Shown here: in pieces, positions 15,806 to 22,541 of the stretch
How the letters are laid out: each line of letters starts with the position of its first letter
How positions within the stretch are numbered: position 1 is the first letter of the stretch
Assembly: GCA_965658445.1 (NCBI GenBank)
Contig: CBFHSF010000001.1
Coordinates: 286,972-350,971 of the forward strand
Reading direction: 5' to 3'
Source of the DNA: CBFHSF01 sp965658445
GTDB lineage: Bacteria > Bacteroidota > Bacteroidia > Flavobacteriales > Schleiferiaceae
Length of the DNA stretch: 64,000 nucleotides
Translations under genes and position numbers: made by a program
Notes under the pieces: model-generated
Seen by the model: only the letters and a program-made list of their open reading frames with translations
The model's database searches: none
Told to the model about the DNA's origin: nothing

Positions 15806-17422
15806 ATGCGTAAAGCATTACAGACTGGACCTTTTTCCATTGGACTACTCGGCTCCTTAGCCCTGATTTTTACAGGCCTTTTGAGCAGTTGTACTTCTGC
15901 TCCTGAGAGGGACCCCAAGACCATTTTTAGATACAATGAGTTTTCTGGGATCTCTTCATTAGATCCCGCCTTTGCACGTGTCCAGTCCAATATTTGGGCT
16001 ACGCACCAGATTTTTAATGGATTGGTGGAAATGGACAATGACCTCAATGTGGTTCCCAGTATTGCGGAGTCTTGGACGGTTGTGGACAGCGGTAAAACCT
16101 ATGAGTTTGACCTGAGGACCGATGTGTTCTTTCACAAACACGAAGCCTTTGGGGAAGACAGTACGCGCACTGTAACGGCTCATGATTTTGTGTATAGCCT
16201 TCAGCGATTGGCGGATTCTAGAACGGCCGCTCCAGGCGCTTGGGTGGTCAAGGATGTAGACACCTTATACGCGGTTAACGATTCTACGCTTCGCATAGAG
16301 CTCAATCAGCCTTTCGCACCGTTCTTGGGTTTGTTGACCATGAAGTATTGTTCGGTGGTTCCTCAGGAGATTATTGAATTGGGAGAGTTTTCTTCACAAC
16401 CCATTGGAACCGGACCGTTTTACCTAAAAGTATGGGCGGACAATGAGGTGATGATTCTTCGTAAAAACCCATTGTACTTTGAAGGTGAAAATGGAAAACA
16501 GCTTCCCCATTTAGAAAGCGTCGTGATCAGTTTTATTCCCGATAAACAGTCATCCTACATGGAGTTTTTATCGGGTAGACAAGATTTGATCAGCGGTTTG
16601 GACGCCAGCTACAAGGATGATTTATTGACTTCTGATGGGGAATTGCAACCCAAACACGCGAATGATTTTGTGCTTCAAAAATCGCCCTATCTCAACACAG
16701 AATACTTGGCCTTTTACGTTCCGGATCCATCCGAAATCAACAAGGTCCTCATTCGCAAGGCCATCAATTTGGGATTTGACAAAGAACCCATGATGAAGTA
16801 TCTGAGAAATGGGGTAGGAGAACCTGCCACGGGAGGAATGATTCCCGCGGGTCTTCCCGGATATCAATCTCATATTGGTTTCGATTACAATCCTCAATTG
16901 GCCGCACAGTTGTTGGCCGAAGCAGGATATCCCAATGGAGTGGGATTACCAGCCATTCCGCTTTACACGACCAGTAATTACCTCGATCTCTGCGAGTACA
17001 TTCAAGGGCAGTTGAGTTCTTTGGGTATTGTATTGAAAGTAGAAGTGTTGCCTCCAAGTACATTGCGAGAGAAGAAGGCCGCAGGAGGACTTTCCTTTTT
17101 TAGAGCGTCTTGGATTGCGGATTATCCCGATGCCGAAAACTACTTGAGCCTTTTCTACAGCTCCAATGCGGCGCCCAATGGCCCCAATTACACGCATTTT
17201 TCCAATGCTATTTTTGACTCTCTCTATGTGAAGTCTCGTACCGAATCCGATGCCAAGGTTCGCGAAGCACTTTACGAATCTTTGGATAGTTTGGTGATGT
17301 CTGAGGCTCCTGTCGTTCCCTTGTATTACGATCAAGTTGTTCGCGTGTTTCCAAAATCTATAGAAGGATTGGAGCCCAATGCCCTGAATCTGCTCACCCT
17401 AAAGCACGTTCAAAAGAAGTAG
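15806..17422 (+). CDS. ABC transporter substrate-binding lipoprotein (peptide/SBP_bac_5 family)
   Basis: 538 residues, the usual size for the DppA/OppA-like family. A lipoprotein signal ends in the lipobox LLSSC (Cys29), so the protein should be membrane-tethered in the periplasm. The binding domain includes the family segments SGISSLDPAFA, NGLVEMDNDLNVVPSIAESW and YDFVYSL-like AHDFVYSLQRLAD. The cluster IGTGPFYLKVW and the near-C-terminal VVPLYYDQ complete the fold. No permease or ATPase genes are adjacent, so the partner transporter must be elsewhere. Oligopeptide binding is inferred from the family; other ligands such as nickel or sugars are possible. Confidence 0.88.
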   Translation: MRKALQTGPFSIGLLGSLALIFTGLLSSCTSAPERDPKTIFRYNEFSGISSLDPAFARVQSNIWATHQIFNGLVEMDNDLNVVPSIAESWTVVDSGKTYEFDLRTDVFFHKHEAFGEDSTRTVTAHDFVYSLQRLADSRTAAPGAWVVKDVDTLYAVNDSTLRIELNQPFAPFLGLLTMKYCSVVPQEIIELGEFSSQPIGTGPFYLKVWADNEVMILRKNPLYFEGENGKQLPHLESVVISFIPDKQSSYMEFLSGRQDLISGLDASYKDDLLTSDGELQPKHANDFVLQKSPYLNTEYLAFYVPDPSEINKVLIRKAINLGFDKEPMMKYLRNGVGEPATGGMIPAGLPGYQSHIGFDYNPQLAAQLLAEAGYPNGVGLPAIPLYTTSNYLDLCEYIQGQLSSLGIVLKVEVLPPSTLREKKAAGGLSFFRASWIADYPDAENYLSLFYSSNAAPNGPNYTHFSNAIFDSLYVKSRTESDAKVREALYESLDSLVMSEAPVVPLYYDQVVRVFPKSIEGLEPNALNLLTLKHVQKK

Positions 17423-17472
17423 GTATCGATAAAAAGGAGTCTAGGTACTGTTTCATGACAGTTTTTACAATT

Positions 17473-18546
17473 CTATTTAGAAAGTGTAAAGTCTGCAGAT
17501 ACGGGAAAGTGGTCGGAGAAATCCACCTTGTGAACCTCGTAATTCCAGGCGTTTAATACATCATCAGAAAAGAAAATGTGATCTATCCTCAAGGGGATGG
17601 GGATGATGCGGTAGGTTTTTTTCAAGCCTCTTCCGCTGGCGTTATAGGCATCTTCCAACTCTTTGTGGATTTGCTGATACGGATAAGAGGAAGGAGGGTC
17701 GTTAAAGTCACCGCCCAATATTACAGGGTAGGGGCTTTCTTGAATTTCTTTGCGCACGGCATGAATCTGCTCAGAACGAATGGTACCGTATTTACGAAGT
17801 CTTGCCAAGAGGTCTAATGTGCTTTTTTCCACTTCCTCTGCGTCGTTGTTGGCCGGATCCTTAAGAGCCTCGTAATCTTTTGGATTCAGTTTGTTGGACA
17901 TGAGGTGTACACACATCAAACGAACCGTATCTCCATTCCATACCATGTCCGCGGATAAAAAATGCTGATAAGGACCATGGGGAAGAGGAATTTCCCTTCG
18001 GTTGAAAAGTGGCTTGTGCGAGACAATTCCCAAACTGAATTTTTTGTTGCGGTTGGATCCGGGTATGTATTGGTAGTTCTGTGTAAAGAGCGGTGTTCTG
18101 TGATAGGTGTAGTGTTCTTGCAAAAACAGTACGTCGGGATCTTCTTCTTCTAGAAAGGTCTCTACTTTGGCTTGTAATCCTTCCTTTTCATCCATTTGAT
18201 ATTGGTTGTAGGAGCGAACGTTAAAGGTCATAACAGACAAGGCATCCTCTCTTCCCCTCGTGTCCATGGACTTGCCTTGCCATTGATAGGTGGACGCCAA
18301 AAAGGTCCAGCCCAAAGCCAAGGTAAGCGCAGACGTAAAAAAGTATCTCTTGAGTTGAACGCCCCAAAAAATCAAAAAGGCCAAGTTTATAGCCACCAGG
18401 ATGGGATGGCCCAAAGAAATGACCGAAATCCAACTGAAGTACTCTGGGCTTAGAAAGTAGGAAAGATAACTGGCCAACAGAACAAAGGCCACAAGGGCAT
18501 TGAGCAGGTAGAGCGGTCTAGAGATCCAACGGGTTTTCTTTTTCAT
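17473..18546 (-). CDS. Membrane-anchored endonuclease/exonuclease/phosphatase-family protein
   Basis: 357 residues. Three N-terminal hydrophobic segments (residues ~10-85: LLNALVAFVLLASYLSYFL, VISLGHPILVAINLAFLIFWG, FFTSALTLALGWTFLAS) anchor an EEP-fold catalytic domain from residue ~100. Catalytic motifs are MTFNVRSYNQ (Asn), LFLQEH (Glu metal ligand), GGDFNDPP (Asp/Asn) and the C-terminal IDHIFFS and SDHFPVSADF (His). The family includes phosphodiesterases acting on nucleic acids or lipid phosphates; the substrate cannot be told. It lies 36 bp after the second rhomboid gene, at the end of the mutL-rhomboid run, an arrangement I recall as common in flavobacteria. Confidence 0.85.
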   Translation of the reverse strand: MKKKTRWISRPLYLLNALVAFVLLASYLSYFLSPEYFSWISVISLGHPILVAINLAFLIFWGVQLKRYFFTSALTLALGWTFLASTYQWQGKSMDTRGREDALSVMTFNVRSYNQYQMDEKEGLQAKVETFLEEEDPDVLFLQEHYTYHRTPLFTQNYQYIPGSNRNKKFSLGIVSHKPLFNRREIPLPHGPYQHFLSADMVWNGDTVRLMCVHLMSNKLNPKDYEALKDPANNDAEEVEKSTLDLLARLRKYGTIRSEQIHAVRKEIQESPYPVILGGDFNDPPSSYPYQQIHKELEDAYNASGRGLKKTYRIIPIPLRIDHIFFSDDVLNAWNYEVHKVDFSDHFPVSADFTLSK

Positions 18547-18582
18547 GAGTAGTTAGCGGTCAGTTGCCTTGGATCTTACGGA

Positions 18583-19467
18583 TTATTGTTTGCCAAATTT
18601 AAAAAGGAATTCTTTCTCCTCCTTGGACAATTTCTCATATCCCGATTTTTGGATTTTCTCCAAGATTTGGTCTAGCCTTTCTTGGTCTGGAGATTTGGGC
18701 GCTGAGGCCTTGGTTTGCGTTGCTTTCTGCGCTTGGGTCTTGTGAACGGTTTTGAGTTTGGGTTTTCTTTCCAACCAACGTGTAGCAGATTGCATGTATT
18801 CAAAGAATCCCATGGACCAATCTTTTCCTTTGGCCAATTGTTTGACAATGATATATCCCATGGCAGCACCCCCTAAGTGGGCAATGTGGCCTCCTGGATT
18901 GCTCACCGGAAGATTTACTAAATCGAGTATTAAAAAGATGGCTGCAACGTGCCATAGCTTTACTTCCAAGATAAAGAAGAGTCTCACCGGCATATTGGGA
19001 GCGTAGGCTGCGGTGGCAATCATTATTGCCATAACCCCTGCAGAGGCTCCTACAAGAGGAGGTTTTACTCCTTCAAATAGTGGAAAGATATTATAGCTTA
19101 AAATAAAGAGAAGTCCTCCGGCCAATCCCCCTAAAATAAAGGTTCCTAAAAACCTCTTTTCGTTCAAGAAATCAACGAAAATCCTCCCTGTAAAAAACAG
19201 AATCAATGCGTTGAAGAGGATGTGACGAAAGCCTGCGTGAAAGAACATGTAGGTGAACAAAGTCCACGGCCTAAAGGCAAAATCTACAATGTTACTGGGT
19301 AGATAGGTGTATTTTTCAAGGAAATAGTTGAGGTCAGTTTGCGTCAATGCGCTCACGATACCTACTATGGTTTGCAGAAGAAAAATCCCCACCAAGATCA
19401 GTAAGACCTTAATCAGGTAATTTCCCTTGGCAAATTCATTTTTTATGGTGTCTCGCAATCCCGCCAT
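18583..19467 (-). CDS. Rhomboid-family intramembrane protease (GASAG variant)
   Basis: 294 residues with six or seven membrane segments up to about residue 215, then a soluble Lys/Gln-rich tail ending KEEKEFLFKFGKQ. The rhomboid features are HAGFRHILFN (His77, His82, Asn86), the putative nucleophile Ser142 in GASAG, and the catalytic-type His197 in HIAHLGG. The canonical GxSG has become GxSAG here, unlike the neighbouring paralogue, so proteolytic activity is likely but not certain. It follows the first rhomboid gene by 18 bp. Substrates are unknown. Confidence 0.85.
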   Translation of the reverse strand: MAGLRDTIKNEFAKGNYLIKVLLILVGIFLLQTIVGIVSALTQTDLNYFLEKYTYLPSNIVDFAFRPWTLFTYMFFHAGFRHILFNALILFFTGRIFVDFLNEKRFLGTFILGGLAGGLLFILSYNIFPLFEGVKPPLVGASAGVMAIMIATAAYAPNMPVRLFFILEVKLWHVAAIFLILDLVNLPVSNPGGHIAHLGGAAMGYIIVKQLAKGKDWSMGFFEYMQSATRWLERKPKLKTVHKTQAQKATQTKASAPKSPDQERLDQILEKIQKSGYEKLSKEEKEFLFKFGKQ

Positions 19468-19485
19468 GTGTCTTGAAAATAAAGT

Positions 19486-20235
19486 CTAAAACGTTCTGAA
19501 TTGATTGCGCTTCCAGTAACGGATAAGCAGATACCCAAAAAGCATTCCTCCCAAGTGTGCAAAGTGGGCAATGTTGGATTGCGATTGGCTAATCCCTGAG
19601 ATAAACTCAAGAATTCCGTATCCCAAAACAAACCACTTGGCCTTAATGGGGAAAAGGAAGTAGAGGTAAATCTGAACGTTGGGGTACATCATCCCAAAGC
19701 CCATCAAAACGCCAAATACAGCACCAGAGGCTCCTACCGTAGGAATATTGATCAGGCTGTTGAGTTTACCCATGTTGTAATCCGTGTAGTTTTTATTGCT
19801 CAGAAGAACGTCGCGACCTTCTCGCCAAACGATTTCTATGGCTTCCGGAGACATGTTCTGGATGACCTGTGTGTATTCATAGTAGTTTACCAAAGAGTGA
19901 CAAAGGGCCGCCCCCAATCCGGTAACCATGTAAAAAATCAAAAACTTCTTACTTCCCCAGAGATTTTCCAAGGAGTTACCAAACATCCAAAGGGCGAACA
20001 TATTAAAGAAGAGGTGGGAAAAGTTCGCTGTGGAATGCAGGAACATGTGGGTAACAATTTGAAAGGGATTGAATTCTGGAGATACAAAGGGAAGGTACAA
20101 TCCCCAGTTACCGTTGACGTCGTAACCAAACATATTGCCAAATCCGAGCGCGCCCAAAAAGGCCAAACCATTGATGATCAATAGGTTTTTGATGACGGGT
20201 GGCAGTAGGTTAAATGACTGAGGTCTATATTGCAT
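19486..20235 (-). CDS. Rhomboid-family intramembrane serine protease
   Basis: 249 residues with six membrane segments. The catalytic dyad is clear: Ser170 in the canonical GASG motif (TVGASGAVFG) and His227 in AHFAHLGG; upstream HSTANFSHLFFNMF carries the usual His and Asn. The enzyme cleaves membrane proteins within the bilayer. A ~50-residue insertion (residues 115-165, polar, with REGRDVLLSNKNY) separates two membrane segments, as often seen in Bacteroidota copies. It sits 20 bp after mutL and 18 bp before a second, divergent-sequence rhomboid, and all are probably one transcript. Confidence 0.9.
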   Translation of the reverse strand: MQYRPQSFNLLPPVIKNLLIINGLAFLGALGFGNMFGYDVNGNWGLYLPFVSPEFNPFQIVTHMFLHSTANFSHLFFNMFALWMFGNSLENLWGSKKFLIFYMVTGLGAALCHSLVNYYEYTQVIQNMSPEAIEIVWREGRDVLLSNKNYTDYNMGKLNSLINIPTVGASGAVFGVLMGFGMMYPNVQIYLYFLFPIKAKWFVLGYGILEFISGISQSQSNIAHFAHLGGMLFGYLLIRYWKRNQFRTF

Positions 20236-20255
20236 ACTGTGTGCTTTAAGTGTTT

Positions 20256-22139
20256 TTACGCAAATCGGCTGGCGAGTTCTTCACCTTCTATGTGGATGAG
20301 CGTTGGCTTTGCCTGAATTCCCATAAAGGGCATGGAGCAGGCAAACAATTGATGTATTAAATGTAACATTTCTTCCCTCTCTAACGCAACTCCGGTTTTT
20401 ATCGCGCCACTGCGTGCAAAATTTTTTGCCATGAGTTCTTGAGGAGCCGAGGTAAAGGCGTCTCTGTGATTTTTAGCGTCTTCTAAGAGATGGTGTATGG
20501 CGCCTTCTACTTCAGAATCCTTCATGGTCAAGGGTATGCCTTGAATAACAACACCTGACTGACCGAAGGGTTCAATGTCAAAACCCATTCCTCTAAGAAT
20601 GTCCAAATGCTCTAAAAGCAAGGGAGCGTCAGAGGGGTTTAACGCCAACTGTAAAGGGAAGAGTAGTTGTTGTGAGGCCGCAGTGCCCCCTTCTAATTTG
20701 TTGAGGTATTCCTCATATAAAATTCTCTCGTGGGCTCTTTGTTGATGAATGATGGCCATTCCGGATTTGAGCGGAGATAGTATATACGTTTTGTTGAGCT
20801 GAACGCAGACTTCACCAGAGTCGCTCGAACCTTGAGAAGACATATCATCAGATGCTGATTCCAGTTGGTGACCGGAATCCGTTGAGCTTTCCTCCTCGTA
20901 GAATGACTCCCGTGGGAAGTCCTCTTGGGCATGGGTGTTCAGTTGTGTCCATTCATAAGAACCACCTGCGCTGGGCGGAGGTTTGGGAGGTTGATAGCCC
21001 TGAAAAGACTTGGGTGCCTTTACTTCATCCTCTGCGAAGGGGTTGAAATTGGGGTCGACCTCGATAGTTGGCGGCTGTACCATTTGGCCCTTTGGCAAGG
21101 GCGGTACACTCAGCTTTACTTCAGAATCAAAGTCCAATGTCGGAGAAATGTTGAACTGCCCCAAACTGTGCTTGATGGCGGATCGCAACATGGCGTAGAT
21201 GACCTTCTCGTCTTCGAATTTGATTTCCGTTTTTGTGGGGTGTATGTTGACATCAATGCGCTTTGGGTCCAGCGTCATAAACAAAAAGTAACCCGGGTGA
21301 ACGCCTGTGGGCAATAGCCCTTCAAAGGCGGCGTTTACGGCGTGGTGCAGATAACTGTTTTTAATGTATCGGTCATTGACAAAGAAGAATTGATCTCCTC
21401 TTGTCTTCTTGGCAAATTCGGGTTTAACCACAAATCCAGAAACCGTGACCACATCCGTGTGTTCTTCCACGGGGACGAGTCTTTCGTTGTATTTCTTTCC
21501 AAAAACTCCGGCAATGCGCTGTCTAAGCACTGCCTCCGGTAAATTCATAATCTCCGACCCGTTGTGGGTAAGTGTAAAGTGAATATTGGGATGGGCGAGG
21601 GCTACGTGTTCAAACTCATCAATGATGTGCTTAAATTCTACGTTGTTACTCTTTAGGAAATTTCTGCGGGCGGGTATGTTGAAAAACAGGTTCTTTACTT
21701 GGAAGTTGGTTCCGGTAGGGGCCGGGGCCGGTTCCTGATCTTTGATTTCCGAACCTTCAATTTTTAAACAGGTGCCGTGGTCGTCCTCCTCTTGCTTGGT
21801 GAGGACTTCAACCTGAGCAACCGCTGCAATGGATGCCAAAGCCTCCCCTCTAAAACCCTTGGTTCGGATGGAAAACAGGTCATCTGCATTGGAGATTTTG
21901 CTCGTGGCGTGTCGTTCAAAGGATTTTACCAAGTCCGTTGAAGACATTCCTTTGCCGTTGTCAATGACCTGAATAAGCGTCTTCCCCGAGTCCTTTACGT
22001 TGAGGTGAATCTCGGTGGCGCCAGCATCTACGCTGTTTTCAATTAATTCTTTTACCGCGGAGGCGGGTCTTTGTACTACTTCTCCCGCTGCAATTTGGTT
22101 GGCAACGTGATCGGGAAGCAGGTTAATGATATTTGGCAT
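20256..22139 (-). CDS. mutL: DNA mismatch repair protein MutL
   Basis: 627 residues. MutL couples MutS mismatch recognition to strand incision. The N-terminal GHKL ATPase is intact: VKELIENSVDAG, IDNGKGM, TKGFRGEALASI and FFNIPARRNFLKS. A Pro/Ser/Glu-rich linker spans about residues 345-440. In the C-terminal domain the endonuclease metal motif DQHA(X)2E(X)4E appears as HQQRAHERILYE (residues 465-476): both glutamates are kept, but Asp and His are replaced. The further motifs are AIKTG and CSMPFMGIQAKPT. Whether this protein is a nicking endonuclease therefore needs care. It starts 9 bp after the small membrane-protein gene. Confidence 0.93.
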   Translation of the reverse strand: MPNIINLLPDHVANQIAAGEVVQRPASAVKELIENSVDAGATEIHLNVKDSGKTLIQVIDNGKGMSSTDLVKSFERHATSKISNADDLFSIRTKGFRGEALASIAAVAQVEVLTKQEEDDHGTCLKIEGSEIKDQEPAPAPTGTNFQVKNLFFNIPARRNFLKSNNVEFKHIIDEFEHVALAHPNIHFTLTHNGSEIMNLPEAVLRQRIAGVFGKKYNERLVPVEEHTDVVTVSGFVVKPEFAKKTRGDQFFFVNDRYIKNSYLHHAVNAAFEGLLPTGVHPGYFLFMTLDPKRIDVNIHPTKTEIKFEDEKVIYAMLRSAIKHSLGQFNISPTLDFDSEVKLSVPPLPKGQMVQPPTIEVDPNFNPFAEDEVKAPKSFQGYQPPKPPPSAGGSYEWTQLNTHAQEDFPRESFYEEESSTDSGHQLESASDDMSSQGSSDSGEVCVQLNKTYILSPLKSGMAIIHQQRAHERILYEEYLNKLEGGTAASQQLLFPLQLALNPSDAPLLLEHLDILRGMGFDIEPFGQSGVVIQGIPLTMKDSEVEGAIHHLLEDAKNHRDAFTSAPQELMAKNFARSGAIKTGVALEREEMLHLIHQLFACSMPFMGIQAKPTLIHIEGEELASRFA

Positions 22140-22148
22140 GAAGGTCGT

Positions 22149-22409
22149 CTACTGATAGAAAAAATATCGAGCTATGGCAAAGAGGAGAGCGGCCAGCAAA
22201 AGTACGCGAAGGGTCGACATGTGATTGACGCGAGTCTTTCTGCGCTTGGACCATCCCTCTCTGAGGTGTTCTCTATAGTCCTCTCCTGCGCTGGGATAGC
22301 TCTTGTCTGCCATCAATTTCTCAAGGCGTTCCTTTCGCTCATCGTAATACCTGGGTTTGGGATCAAACCTACGGGGCTTCTCTGTCTTAAAAAATCCGAA
22401 AAGTGCCAT
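22149..22409 (-). CDS. Small basic single-pass membrane protein upstream of mutL
   Basis: 86 residues. The N-terminal ~65 residues are very basic and aromatic (RRFDPKPRYYDERKERLEKL, then REGWSKRRKTRV), and one C-terminal membrane segment (TLRVLLLAALLFAIARYFFY) ends the protein, so the basic part should be cytoplasmic. This matches a small Bacteroidota family that is often mislabelled riboflavin synthase subunit beta in databases. There is no sequence reason for that name. It is the first gene of the mutL-rhomboid operon. The function is unknown. Confidence 0.75.
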   Translation of the reverse strand: MALFGFFKTEKPRRFDPKPRYYDERKERLEKLMADKSYPSAGEDYREHLREGWSKRRKTRVNHMSTLRVLLLAALLFAIARYFFYQ

Positions 22410-22541
22410 GCTCTCTTTGCTTTAAAACAAATATAACGCAACATTGTGGGGATTAAAAGTTCGTTTGGCTAAAGATTTGATAAGTCTATTATTTTAGTCA
22501 CTTTTGATGAAATTTTTCTCCCCTTTTTGCGTCGTATTCCT

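Noticed and set aside
22149..22409. Riboflavin synthase subunit beta
   Set aside because: The 86-residue basic single-pass membrane protein has none of the lumazine synthase features; the name is a propagated error.
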